Shown here piece by piece: positions 1 to 7,199 of a stretch of DNA of 10,255 nt. The notes under the pieces are model-generated. The model was not told the origin of the DNA. It searched no databases and saw only the letters and a list, made by a program, of their open reading frames with translations. A program made the position numbers and the translations under genes. This DNA comes from Limisphaerales bacterium (GTDB taxonomy: Bacteria; Verrucomicrobiota; Verrucomicrobiae; Limisphaerales; UBA11358), in the NCBI GenBank assembly GCA_003152145.1, contig PLZL01000352.1, forward strand, positions 1-10,255, written 5' to 3'. Positions within the stretch are counted from its first letter, which is position 1. The number at the start of each line of letters is the position of its first letter.

Positions 1-20
1 GCTTTGAATGCAAGCAAAGC
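1..20. promoter_or_regulatory. Inverted repeat ahead of fucI
   Basis: GCTTTG (1-6) and CAAAGC (15-20) form a perfect 6-bp inverted repeat with an 8-bp spacer, 45 bases before the fucI start. A T-rich stretch follows (24-35). It could be an operator for a sugar-responsive regulator or the terminator hairpin of a gene to the left. The window edge cuts off the context, so neither can be chosen. No convincing -35/-10 pair is seen between it and the gene. Confidence 0.25.
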
Positions 21-65
21 TGCATTTGATTTTTATCGGGCATTAAAAACTGAACCAACACGACA

Positions 66-1850
66 ATGAAAAATTCCTCCCTCATCGGCTCACTTCCCAA
101 AATCGGCATCCGCCCGACGATTGATGGCCGGCTCGGCGGCGTCCGCGAATCGCTCGAAAAACAGACGATGGACATGGCCAGGTCCGCCGCGAAATTGTTT
201 TCGTCCAGCCTGCGCTACCCGAACGGCAAGCGCGTGGAGTGCGTCATCGCCGACACCTGCATCGGCGGCATGGCCGAGGCCGCGGCCTGCGCCGAGAAGT
301 TCGCGCGCGAGGGCGTCGGGCTTTCGCTCACCGTCACGCCTTGCTGGTGCTACGGCAGCGAGACGATGGACATGAACCCGCTGATTCCGAAGGCGGTGTG
401 GGGTTTCAACGGCACGGAACGGCCCGGCGCGGTTTATCTCGCGGCGGTGCTGGCCGGACATTCGCAGAAGGGTCTGCCTGCGTTCAGCATTTACGGCCAT
501 GACGTGCAGGACGGCGACGACAAATCCATTCCCGCCGATGTGTCGGCGAAGATTCTCCAGTTTGCCCGCGCCGGTCTCGCCGTGGCGACGATGCGCGGCA
601 AATCGTATCTCGGCATGGGCGGCGTCTCGATGGGCATCGCCGGCTCCATCGTTGACCAGCCGTTCTTCGAGAGCTACCTCGGCATGAGGGTCGAGACGAT
701 TGACATGTCGGAATTTCTCCGGCGCACGGACAAGGGCATCTTCGACCAGGCCGAATACAAAAAGGCGCTCAAGTGGACAAAGGAAAATTGCAGGGAAGGC
801 AAAGACTACAACTCGCCGCAGACGACCCGCTCCCGCGCGCAACTCGACAGCGAATGGGAAGAATCCGTCAAGATGGCGCTCATCGCGCGCGACCTCATGG
901 TCGGCAATCCGAAGCTCGCCGAAATGGGTTTCGGCGAGGAAGCGCACGGCCACAACGCCATCGCCGCCGGTTTCCAAGGCCAGCGCCAGTGGACGGATGG
1001 CCAGCCCAACGGCGATTTTCTCGAAGCAATTCTCAACACGTCGTTCGACTGGAACGGCATCCGCGCGCCCTACATCGTCGCGACGGAAAACGATTGTCTC
1101 AACGGCGCGTCCATGCTCTTCGGCCATTTGCTTACCAACACCGCGCAGATTTTTGCCGACGTGCGCACATATTGGAGTGCAGATGCGGTCAAGCGCGTCT
1201 CCGGCCACAAGCTCACCGGCGCGGCGTCGGGCGGCATTTTGCATCTCATCAATTCCGGCCCGGCCACGCTCGACGGCACCGGCCGGCAGGAACGCGACGG
1301 CAAGCCGGTGATGAAACCGTTCTGGGAAATCACCAAGGACGAGGCGCAGAAATGTCTCGCCGCGACCACATGGCATCCGTCCATCACGGAATACTTCCCC
1401 GGCGGCGGCTGGTCCTCGCGCTTTCTCACGCGCGGCGGAATGCCCGTGACGATGTGCCGGTTGAATCTCGTCAAAGGCCTCGGGCCTGCGCTGCAAATCG
1501 CCGAGGGCTGGACCGTTGACCTGCCGGAAAAAGTCCACGATGCGCTGGACCAACGCACGAACCCGACGTGGCCGACGACGTGGTTTGCGCCAATTCTGAC
1601 GGGGCAGGGCGCCTTCCGCGATGTTTACACCGTGATGAACAACTGGGGCGCGAACCACGGTGCCATCGGCTACGGCCACGTGGGCGCAGACTTGATTTCG
1701 CTCGCGGCGATGCTGCGCATTCCGGTTTACATGCACAACGTCGCGGCGGAACGCGTGTTCCGTCCGAGCACTTGGGCGGCGTTCGGCACGGCGGATTTGG
1801 AAGGCGCGGACTATCGCGCCTGCAAGAACTTCGGCCCGCTTTACGCGTGA
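66..1850 (+). CDS. fucI: L-fucose isomerase
   Basis: This cytoplasmic enzyme interconverts L-fucose and L-fuculose, the first step of the isomerase route of fucose catabolism. It also accepts D-arabinose in known homologues. The product is 594 residues, close to the 591 of E. coli FucI, so it is complete. The Mn-binding and catalytic residues of the family are all present: Glu341 in [10 protein letters not shown], Asp365 in FADVRTYWS and His531 in NNWGANHGA, matching Glu337, Asp361 and His528 of E. coli. The N-terminal part has the family signature [21 protein letters not shown] (residues 11-31, start conserved). The ATG at 66 is used because the product then begins right before this signature; no Shine-Dalgarno sequence precedes it. 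A hairpin terminator follows, and an alpha-L-fucosidase lies 650 bases downstream on the same strand, which supports a role in using fucose from polysaccharides or glycans. FucK and FucA are not in the window. Confidence 0.96.
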   Translation: MKNSSLIGSLPKIGIRPTIDGRLGGVRESLEKQTMDMARSAAKLFSSSLRYPNGKRVECVIADTCIGGMAEAAACAEKFAREGVGLSLTVTPCWCYGSETMDMNPLIPKAVWGFNGTERPGAVYLAAVLAGHSQKGLPAFSIYGHDVQDGDDKSIPADVSAKILQFARAGLAVATMRGKSYLGMGGVSMGIAGSIVDQPFFESYLGMRVETIDMSEFLRRTDKGIFDQAEYKKALKWTKENCREGKDYNSPQTTRSRAQLDSEWEESVKMALIARDLMVGNPKLAEMGFGEEAHGHNAIAAGFQGQRQWTDGQPNGDFLEAILNTSFDWNGIRAPYIVATENDCLNGASMLFGHLLTNTAQIFADVRTYWSADAVKRVSGHKLTGAASGGILHLINSGPATLDGTGRQERDGKPVMKPFWEITKDEAQKCLAATTWHPSITEYFPGGGWSSRFLTRGGMPVTMCRLNLVKGLGPALQIAEGWTVDLPEKVHDALDQRTNPTWPTTWFAPILTGQGAFRDVYTVMNNWGANHGAIGYGHVGADLISLAAMLRIPVYMHNVAAERVFRPSTWAAFGTADLEGADYRACKNFGPLYA

Positions 1851-1870
1851 ACTGAAAATAAAATGTTAAC

Positions 1871-1905
1871 GCCCGCAGAATCTAGCAATAGAACTGCGGG
1901 CTTCT
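1871..1905 (+). terminator. Hairpin terminator after fucI
   Basis: GCCCGCAG (1871-1878) pairs perfectly with CTGCGGGC (1894-1901) across a 15-base loop, and TTCTATTTA follows. The hairpin is 20 bases after the fucI stop. The T tract is interrupted, so termination may be partial. The stem ends only 8 bases before the ATG of the next ORF, so in a read-through transcript it would also restrict ribosome access there. Confidence 0.6.
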
Positions 1906-1909
1906 ATTT

Positions 1910-2362
1910 ATGATCCATTTCCCAAGGCCGTGGCTAGATTGGCTTAAGGAAACGTCGTTCCGTTTAAATCATTTGCCACCGAATTTTATTTTAGAGAAAA
2001 AAGCGTCCGGCGTTGCTCGTATTTCATTTGACGTCGAGCTACTTGAATTCAAAATTCATACGTCGCTATTTTCTGTTAGAAAAATTGAGGAATCTACGGG
2101 GGTGTCTCTTGGGCTAAAAAACCAGATATTTGATCTTCCATTTTGGCCGGCATCTGCTCAAAGAATTCATCAGATTTCAAGAACGCCTAATCCGCCTTTG
2201 GAGCAATGGTATGATCTTAATACGGCTCAAAATAAGTCGGTAAGTTCAAAAGTCATCATTGATGTTTTTATCCCGCTCGTATCTGTAATATTTGTTGGGA
2301 TAAAGAGCTTGGTTTGGAGAGAGAACAATCGGGTTTTCGAGTGGCTTCCGATTACACGATGA
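1910..2362 (+). CDS. Unknown protein in AT-rich island, possible membrane helix
   Basis: I do not recognise this 150-residue protein. Residues 115-130 (VIIDVFIPLVSVIFVG) are hydrophobic enough for one membrane segment near the C-terminus. The first 100 residues are mixed, with a W-rich start (PRPWLDWLKE) and no family motif I can name. The DNA is about 39% GC by hand count over 1921-2460, against about 60% in the flanking genes, and codons end mainly in A or T. This points to acquired DNA. An open frame this long in such AT-rich sequence is unlikely by chance, which is the main argument that it is real. The ATG at 1910 is the only ATG in the frame, has no Shine-Dalgarno sequence and sits directly after the fucI terminator hairpin. 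Its stop overlaps the start of a 42-residue ORF (ATGA), suggesting translational coupling. Confidence 0.55.
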   Translation: MIHFPRPWLDWLKETSFRLNHLPPNFILEKKASGVARISFDVELLEFKIHTSLFSVRKIEESTGVSLGLKNQIFDLPFWPASAQRIHQISRTPNPPLEQWYDLNTAQNKSVSSKVIIDVFIPLVSVIFVGIKSLVWRENNRVFEWLPITR

Positions 2363-2487
2363 AGAAATATATTTTCTTCGTTTCATTTAAGGTGCTTGAT
2401 GAGATATTGAATCAGGCAATACGAGTTATTGAGCCAAGATTATTGAAAAGAGAATTGCATGCTAAAAAGCTTTCCGAAGCCAGTTAA
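2359..2487 (+). CDS. Small 42-residue ORF coupled to the preceding gene
   Basis: The ATG at 2359 overlaps the stop of the preceding ORF as ATGA, the usual arrangement for coupled translation. The frame reads MKKYIFFVSFKVLDEIL, continues through a basic stretch containing PRLLKRELHAKK, and stops with TAA at 2485-2487. The start is Lys-rich and weakly hydrophobic (YIFFVSF), but too short for a clear signal peptide. The rest would form an amphipathic, positively charged helix. I know no family for it. It shares the low GC of its neighbour and ends 17 bases before the fucosidase start. It could be a real small protein, a coupling leader for the fucosidase, or the frameshifted tail of the upstream ORF. 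Confidence 0.38.
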   Translation: MKKYIFFVSFKVLDEILNQAIRVIEPRLLKRELHAKKLSEAS

Positions 2488-2504
2488 ACACAGTGATTCG
2501 AAAT

Positions 2505-3956
2505 ATGAAAACCAAACTTGCCCAATCTTTCGCGCTGTTCTTCTTGTTATCGCTTGTCGCCGTTTTGACGGGCAGCTGTTGTTGCGCGAAGCATGTCAAG
2601 CACGCGCCGCCGCCGCCGGCCATGACGAAGCTCCCGCCGCCATTGCCCGCGCCCGCGTCGCAGGACGAAAAGATGGCGTGGTTCCGCGATGCAAAGTTCG
2701 GCCTGTTCATTCACTGGGGACTTTACTGCATTCCGGCGGGCGAGTGGAACGGCCAGCGCGTTCCCGGCATCGGCGAATGGATCATGCACAACGCGCCGGT
2801 TCCGGTGACGCAATACGAGCTGCTTGCGAAACAGTTTGATCCGGTTCAATTCAACGCCGAGCAATGGGTGCAGATGGCGCAGGACGCCGGCATGAAATAC
2901 ATCGTCATCACCTCGAAACATCACGACGGCTTTGCGATGTATCATTCGCTCGTCAGCCCCTACAACATTTATGACGCGACGCCGTTTCATCGCGACCCCA
3001 TCCACGAACTGGCCGAGGCGTGCGCGCGGCACGGGCTGAAGTTCGGTTTCTATTATTCGCAGGCGCAGGACTGGCACGAGCCGGGCGGCATGGGTAACAC
3101 GAACGATTTCGGCCCGGACGACTTGAAGGCGTCGAGCGGTGCTTACGACAAATATCTCCGGAGCAAGGCCGAGCCGCAGGTTGCCGAGTTGCTGCAAAAT
3201 TACGGACCGGTCTGCCTGATCTGGTTCGACACGCCGCGCATGATCACGAAGGAACGCGGCCAGCGGTTTGTGGACATTGTTCACAAATATCAACCGGCGT
3301 GTTTGATTGACGGACGGCTCGGCACGTCGGGCGATTACGTTTCTACCGGCGACAACGCGATTCCGAATGGAGGCATCAGCACGAATTATTGGGAAACGCC
3401 CGCGACGGTGAACCACACTTGGGGTTTTCGCAAAGATGACGTGGACTGGAAAGCGCCGGGCGACATCACGTTCAAGCTCGTGGACATCGCGAGCAAGGGC
3501 GGAAATTATCTGCTCAACGTCGGCCCGACATCGCTCGGCGTGATTCCGGCGGATTGCCAGAGCAACCTGCTCGCGGTCGGCCGCTGGCTAAAGGTGAATG
3601 GCGAGGCGGTTTATGGCGCGGGCCGGTCGCCGTTCGGCGAGGAGTTCGGCGATTACAGCACAAAGCTTAAGAACGCGAACGGCCGGCCGGTTTATTTGAG
3701 CTACACCGACTGGCGCTGCACGACCAAGCCCGGCAAACTGTATTTCACCGTTTTCAAAATGCCTCGCGGCGGTTTTCAATTGCCGGAATTCAAGAACGAA
3801 ATCAAAAAAGTTTATTTCTTGAGTGATCCGGAGCAGGTGGCGCTTTCCGTCACCACCACCAACAACGCTCGCGTGGTGCAAATGCCGCGCAACGTGCCCG
3901 ACGCGATGGCCAATGTGCTGGTCGCGGAAATCAGCGGCGACGCGGTGGGGCGATGA
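2505..3956 (+). CDS. Alpha-L-fucosidase, GH29, lipoprotein
   Basis: This is a secreted or surface-anchored glycoside hydrolase of family 29, removing terminal alpha-L-fucose with retention of configuration. From the ATG at 2505 it has 483 residues. A GTG at 2493 would add four residues and spoil the short basic signal-peptide start, so I prefer the ATG. The N-terminus is a signal peptide with a hydrophobic core (FALFFLLSLVAVL) ending in LTGSC, so Cys25 is the likely lipidated residue. The box is slightly atypical, with Thr at -3 and Ser at -1. A Pro-rich linker follows. GH29 motifs come in order: FRDAKFGLFIHWG (residues 60-72), YIVITSKHHDGF (132-143), LIWFDTPR with the expected nucleophile Asp242, and KGGNYLLNVGP (331-341). 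The C-terminal 100 residues fit the usual beta-sandwich. It starts 17 bases after the AT-rich island and ends 12 bases from a convergent gene. Substrate linkage cannot be read from sequence. Confidence 0.93.
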   Translation: MKTKLAQSFALFFLLSLVAVLTGSCCCAKHVKHAPPPPAMTKLPPPLPAPASQDEKMAWFRDAKFGLFIHWGLYCIPAGEWNGQRVPGIGEWIMHNAPVPVTQYELLAKQFDPVQFNAEQWVQMAQDAGMKYIVITSKHHDGFAMYHSLVSPYNIYDATPFHRDPIHELAEACARHGLKFGFYYSQAQDWHEPGGMGNTNDFGPDDLKASSGAYDKYLRSKAEPQVAELLQNYGPVCLIWFDTPRMITKERGQRFVDIVHKYQPACLIDGRLGTSGDYVSTGDNAIPNGGISTNYWETPATVNHTWGFRKDDVDWKAPGDITFKLVDIASKGGNYLLNVGPTSLGVIPADCQSNLLAVGRWLKVNGEAVYGAGRSPFGEEFGDYSTKLKNANGRPVYLSYTDWRCTTKPGKLYFTVFKMPRGGFQLPEFKNEIKKVYFLSDPEQVALSVTTTNNARVVQMPRNVPDAMANVLVAEISGDAVGR

Positions 3957-3968
3957 AGCGGACGGGTT

Positions 3969-4715
3969 TCACTTCATCAGTCCAGAGCGTCCGGTCGTCA
4001 TTGCCATGATGCAGGGGGCGGTCTGGCTCTTGCAGGAAAACAAATCAATGGACTCGACTTCGAGGGACGGTTGCGGATTTTCAATCGCGGTCAGGCAGAG
4101 GCGCAAGGGCTGCTTTGCGCCGGGCTTGAAAGTCCCGCCCACCCAGGCCAGTTTGGAATGAGGGCCGGTGGGGCCGATTGTTGTCTTGCCCTTATTTTTG
4201 GCAACCCAGTCGAGGATGTCAGAGCCATAGAGCAATTGGTTTGTCGCCGACGAACCGTCTGCGTAACGGAACACCACCTCGCAGACCGGGGTCTTGTCCG
4301 GCGACGTGAAAAAGGCTCCGTGATAGACGTAAAGCGCCTCAAACTTCTGGTTCACGGCAATTCCGAGAATTTGTTCCGGGAAAATGATCTTCAATTTATT
4401 CGCATTCCCGGCTCCCCAAAGACAAATCATTCCGTCTATCTGGAGAGGCACGTTGTCGAACACCTGAAATCCGATGGGCACGGACTGCCAGGCGGGAAAG
4501 CTGGTGATTTGGTCAAAATAGGAGGCCGGCGTGGTGTAATTGGCGGTCATGTCAACCGGCGCGGCTTTGTGGCTGGCGATGGCGTGCCTTCCGCCGGCAA
4601 GCGTGATCTGGTCTGCGATTTTGTGTCGGAAGACAATCATCACCGTGGCGGCGGCCAACACCAGCAGCACCGCGGTTCCAAACACAATTGTCTTTGTTGT
4701 CTTTGTCCATGCCAT
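3969..4715 (-). CDS. Membrane-anchored protein of unknown function
   Basis: The 248-residue product starts MAWTKTTKT and has one membrane segment at residues 9-29, so most of it should lie outside the cytoplasm. The remainder looks like a beta-sandwich: FQVFDNVPLQIDG (83-95), a repeated pattern of short alternating strands, and near the end IENPQPSLEVESIDLFS (211-227). The latter resembles the closing strands of galactose-binding-like or jelly-roll domains. That likeness is inferred by eye and I can name no family. Four Cys (145, 207, 228, 235) occur in the C-terminal half. The gene is convergent with the fucosidase with only 12 bases between the stops and no clear terminator. Upstream on its own strand, 196 bases (4716-4911) separate it from the NADAR gene. 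This gap holds no convincing gene, only a weak promoter-like pair (TTGACG 4806-4801, CAAACT 4783-4778). It could be a sugar-binding accessory to the fucosidase, but nothing proves this. Confidence 0.75.
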   Translation of the reverse strand: MAWTKTTKTIVFGTAVLLVLAAATVMIVFRHKIADQITLAGGRHAIASHKAAPVDMTANYTTPASYFDQITSFPAWQSVPIGFQVFDNVPLQIDGMICLWGAGNANKLKIIFPEQILGIAVNQKFEALYVYHGAFFTSPDKTPVCEVVFRYADGSSATNQLLYGSDILDWVAKNKGKTTIGPTGPHSKLAWVGGTFKPGAKQPLRLCLTAIENPQPSLEVESIDLFSCKSQTAPCIMAMTTGRSGLMK

Positions 4716-4911
4716 AAATTTGAATGATTCTTTTGCGCAGGTTTCAGTTTTTGTTGGTCGGGGCTGGCATGGAGGTGAGTTTGCGCGGGAAATTTGTCAG
4801 CGTCAATCTGTGTTCGCTTCCGCTTTGGACGGAATTCACGCGACGAGCCGGCGGCGTGGTGTGGCTGATTTTAATTTAGAAAATTACACTGGCTTGCCAA
4901 GGCACGATGTA

Positions 4912-5637
4912 TCAATTGTTGCGGAGTTTGCCGTTTATCTGCAGTTCGGTCCGGATTTGCATCAGGATTTCAAAATAATGCCACGCGGCGGGGGCGTTGG
5001 TTTCCTGATGATGATCGGGCTTCAAAATGAGGTCGCCGGTGGCAAGCAAAACGTTTTGCACTTCGGGATTTTGCCGGACTTTTTCGCGCGTGGCGGCGAC
5101 GATGAGTCTGTAAAATTCGCTTTCTCCGGCGGCGCGATGTTCCATTTGTTTTCCCTCGAACGTCACCCAGCCAATGCCCATTGTTTTCATGTTTGCCTCC
5201 GCAAGGTCGCCGGCGCGCTTCGCATCAAACGCCGTGAGTTGTGCGACTTGTTCGCGTGTGTAAGCCCACATCAGTCCCAGAAATTTCGCGCGCGGGTCGT
5301 CGGGCCCTTCGGGATATTTCATCATCTGCCAGAGACCTTCGAGACTGGCGTAGCGTTTGCCGCGAAACGTGAACGGCGTAGCGGCGAAATTGGAGAGCAG
5401 GCCGAGTTCATTGCGTTTGGAGAGAATCACCTCCCCCGGCGCGGCGGCCTGCGGCAAAATTTCCCACGCAGGCGCGCCGTTGGTGGAAACGGGCGTCCAC
5501 CAGTGCGCGGGATAATTTGTCCGCGCGGCCAGAAGTTCGCTCGCGGAAAGAATCTTTGTCTGTGGCGAACGGCAACCGGCTGCCAGCCCAAGCAGGGTGA
5601 CCGAAATCAAAATGTAAAAGCTTGTCTGCAAACGCAT
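4912..5637 (-). CDS. NADAR-domain lipoprotein (YbiA/DUF1768-like)
   Basis: The C-terminal 165 residues match the NADAR fold (COG3236, E. coli YbiA). Known members hydrolyse N-glycosidic bonds of riboflavin intermediates or remove ADP-ribose from guanine in DNA. Family features seen are LLSNFAATPFTFRGKRYASLE (from residue 80, with the conserved Glu100), WQMMKY (103-108), the K/R-rich middle, LLATGDLIL (197-205) and the closing W-x8-MQIR block (219-229). The unusual part is the N-terminus. From the ATG at 5637 it begins MRLQTSFYILISVTLLGLAAGC, a signal peptide with a lipobox and lipidation at Cys22, so the domain would act in the periplasm or on a membrane surface. In-frame ATGs at 5646 and 5685 would extend the start to 244 or 257 residues; 5637 gives the cleanest signal peptide. 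There is no Shine-Dalgarno sequence. The canonical EH of the family is EG here, so activity is uncertain. Confidence 0.8.
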   Translation of the reverse strand: MRLQTSFYILISVTLLGLAAGCRSPQTKILSASELLAARTNYPAHWWTPVSTNGAPAWEILPQAAAPGEVILSKRNELGLLSNFAATPFTFRGKRYASLEGLWQMMKYPEGPDDPRAKFLGLMWAYTREQVAQLTAFDAKRAGDLAEANMKTMGIGWVTFEGKQMEHRAAGESEFYRLIVAATREKVRQNPEVQNVLLATGDLILKPDHHQETNAPAAWHYFEILMQIRTELQINGKLRNN

Positions 5638-5674
5638 CACTGACATTTCAAACGAATTTAGACCGGGGTGCAAG

Positions 5675-5818
5675 AAAAGCTCCAATCACCAACATCCAAA
5701 CTCCAGTCCCGCAGGCGCGGGATCAAGCACCAGACATCAAGCAAGCCGCATCAAGCCTTTGAGCTTGAAGTTTGGCGCTTCTCTGAACGTTGGTGCTTGG
5801 AATTTGGCGCTTCGGGTT
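5675..5818. repeat. CCAA-rich imperfect long hairpin element
   Basis: The gap between two divergent genes is filled by a low-complexity element. Its left half repeats CCAA/CATC/CAAGC units (5681-5756) and its right half is their rough complement (5761-5815). Pieces that pair: TCAAGC 5751-5756 with GCTTGA 5763-5768; CAAGCACCA 5724-5732 with TGGTGCTTG 5791-5799; and 5677-5690 with 5799-5812 at 10 of 14 positions. TTTGGCGCTT occurs twice directly (5771-5780, 5803-5812). A separate small hairpin TCCCGC/GCGGGA (5707-5722) is inserted in the left arm. I recall similar CCAA-rich intergenic elements from verrucomicrobial and related genomes. Apparent proteins across it are by-products of the repeat. 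Confidence 0.7.
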
Positions 5819-5831
5819 TTAGGCTGCGATC

Positions 5832-6596
5832 ATGTTTCGGCCCTGCATAGATTTGCGCGGCGGCAAAGTCGTCCAGATCGTCGGCGGCACGTTGGGCGAC
5901 AACGCAGCCGCTGTGCGCACGAATTTTGTCTCGGAGAAACCTGCACGCTGGTTCGCCGGACTTTACCAACGCGACGGGTTGACCGGCGGCCACGTCATCC
6001 AGCTCGGGGCCGGCAATGAAACCGAGGCGCGCGCGGCGCTCGCCGCGTTTCCGGGCGGATTGCAAATCGGCGGCGGCGTGAATGCGCAGAACGCGCGCGG
6101 CTGGCTTGAGGCCGGCGCGTCGCACGTCATCGTTACAAGCTGGGTCTTCCGCGAAGGCCGCGTGGATTGGACGCGGCTGGATGAACTGGTTAAGGCCGTC
6201 GGCAAAAGCCGGCTGGTGCTGGACTTGAGTTGCCGCAAGCGCGGGGAACATTATTTCGTCGTCACCGACCGCTGGCAAAAATTCACGGAACTGGCCATCT
6301 CGCAGGAAAATTTGCACAAGCTTGCCGGAAGCTGCGCCGAATTTCTGGTCCACGCGGTTGATGTGGAAGGCTTGAGCCGCGGCATTGACCGCGAGTTGGT
6401 CGGGATGCTTGGCCGCTGGACGCCGATTCCGGTGACTTACGCGGGCGGCGCGAATTCACTGGCGGATTTGGTAGATGTCACAAAGTTAGGGCAGAGGAAG
6501 ATTGACCTTACCATCGGCTCGGCACTGGACATCTTCGGCGGGGGGAGCGTGAAATACGAGGACTGCGTAAAATTCAACCGCCGACAGATCTCATAA
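5832..6596 (+). CDS. hisA: Phosphoribosyl-formimino-AICAR-P isomerase, eukaryote type
   Basis: The enzyme is the ProFAR isomerase of histidine biosynthesis, an Amadori-type ring opening catalysed by a TIM barrel in the cytoplasm. The 254-residue product matches yeast HIS6 far better than ordinary bacterial HisA. Shared stretches are CIDLRGGKVVQIVGGTL (5-21), TNFVSEKPA (30-38), HVIQLG (54-59), VIVTSWVF (99-106), LVLDLSCRK (128-136), HAVDVEGL (174-181), YAGGA (203-207) and LTIGSALDIFGG (226-237). The two catalytic aspartates are Asp7 and Asp131, and the phosphate-binding GGG and GS loops are present. The ATG at 5832 is preceded by a weak AGG at 5821-5823. The gene stands alone: no hisF, hisH or other his gene is adjacent, and a repeat element lies directly upstream. 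A promoter for the next gene follows its stop. Confidence 0.92.
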   Translation: MFRPCIDLRGGKVVQIVGGTLGDNAAAVRTNFVSEKPARWFAGLYQRDGLTGGHVIQLGAGNETEARAALAAFPGGLQIGGGVNAQNARGWLEAGASHVIVTSWVFREGRVDWTRLDELVKAVGKSRLVLDLSCRKRGEHYFVVTDRWQKFTELAISQENLHKLAGSCAEFLVHAVDVEGLSRGIDRELVGMLGRWTPIPVTYAGGANSLADLVDVTKLGQRKIDLTIGSALDIFGGGSVKYEDCVKFNRRQIS

Positions 6597-6620
6597 ATGC
6601 CGGTTTTAGCAAACGAGTCC

Positions 6621-6649
6621 TTGACTTGAAGAACCTAATTTCTTATTTT
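6621..6649 (+). promoter_or_regulatory. Sigma-70-like promoter of the GbsR-type regulator
   Basis: TTGACT (6621-6626) and TATTTT (6644-6649) are separated by exactly 17 bases in the gap after hisA. The first matches the consensus -35 at five of six positions, the second the -10 at four of six. Transcription would start near 6656, leaving a leader of about 10 bases and no Shine-Dalgarno sequence. Confidence 0.6.
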
Positions 6650-6665
6650 CCTGTCTGAACAGAAA
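6647..6665. promoter_or_regulatory. Putative operator, copy 1
   Basis: TTTC-CTGT-CTGA-ACAG-AAA contains a perfect CTGT/ACAG inverted repeat (6651-6654, 6659-6662) with a 4-base centre. It begins at the last bases of the -10 box and runs into the ATG at 6665. A bound repressor here would block RNA polymerase. The right half ACAGAAAT recurs exactly ahead of the dehydrogenase gene (7215-7222), also just after a -10 box. Confidence 0.5.
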
Positions 6666-7186
6666 TGTCATTAAATCCCGTCATTCATAAAATGGTTCTC
6701 CATTGGGGCGAAATGGGCGCGCGTTGGGGCATCAGCCGCACCGTGGCACAGATTCACGCCATGCTTTATTTTTCCCAGAAGCCGTTGACGGCGGATGAGA
6801 TTGTCGAGGCGCTCGGCGTGGCCCGCTCGCACGTTGGCAACAGCCTGAAGGAATTGCAGTCATGGGGAGTGGTGAAAGGAGTTCATATTCTGGGCGACCG
6901 GAGGGAACACTTCGAATCCATCGGGGACGTCTGGCAAATGTTTGAGATTTTGCTGGATGAACGCAAGCGTCGCGAAATGGATCCGACGCTCAAGGCGCTC
7001 CGCGAAACCTCGGCGCAACTGGATGCCGGCACGGCGATTGACCCGCACACCAAACAAAGGCTGGCGGAAATGCTGGAGTTTTTCGAGCTGATGGACGGCT
7101 GGTTCGGCGAGGTGCGCCGGTTGCCGCTCGCGTCGCGGATCAAGCTGGTGAAGTTGGGCGCGCGAATTGGGAAGTGGCTGAAATAA
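6665..7186 (+). CDS. GbsR/MarR-family transcriptional regulator
   Basis: This is a 173-residue DNA-binding protein of the GbsR type (COG1510), a winged-helix family related to MarR. The N-terminal segment HKMVLHWGEMGARWGISRTVAQIHAMLYFS (8-37) is the family hallmark. It leads into the helix-turn-helix LTADEIVEALGVARSHVGN (41-59), the recognition-helix region SLKELQSWGVV (60-70) and a wing around 72-85. The second half (90-145) is helical and probably forms the dimer; B. subtilis GbsR senses choline through its equivalent region, but no ligand can be inferred here. The ATG at 6665 places the hallmark at the N-terminus as in homologues. It is followed on the same strand by a dehydrogenase gene 45 bases after its stop, and the shared inverted repeats ahead of both suggest that it controls itself and that gene. 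Confidence 0.88.
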   Translation: MSLNPVIHKMVLHWGEMGARWGISRTVAQIHAMLYFSQKPLTADEIVEALGVARSHVGNSLKELQSWGVVKGVHILGDRREHFESIGDVWQMFEILLDERKRREMDPTLKALRETSAQLDAGTAIDPHTKQRLAEMLEFFELMDGWFGEVRRLPLASRIKLVKLGARIGKWLK

Positions 7187-7199
7187 TTTTTTTTGGATT

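Noticed and set aside
90..1736. 548-codon open frame on the minus strand across fucI
   Set aside because: It is antisense to a gene with clear FucI motifs, its Arg/His/Ala-rich composition is typical of the shadow of a high-GC gene, and it has no family motif.
4071..4727. 218-codon plus-strand frame
   Set aside because: Antisense to the membrane-anchored protein, which has a good start and a membrane helix. The plus frame shows only shadow-like composition.
4716..4911. Short minus-strand frame ending shortly before the membrane-protein gene
   Set aside because: About 40 codons without a good ATG, signal or motif; it is more likely leader sequence.
4540..5643. 367-codon open frame on the plus strand
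   Set aside because: It overlaps the NADAR gene and the start of the unknown membrane-protein gene in antisense. The minus-strand proteins have signal peptides and domain motifs, while this frame has none.
5668..5850. 60-codon frame reading through the intergenic repeat
   Set aside because: Its apparent protein only mirrors the CCAA-rich repeat and has no independent support.
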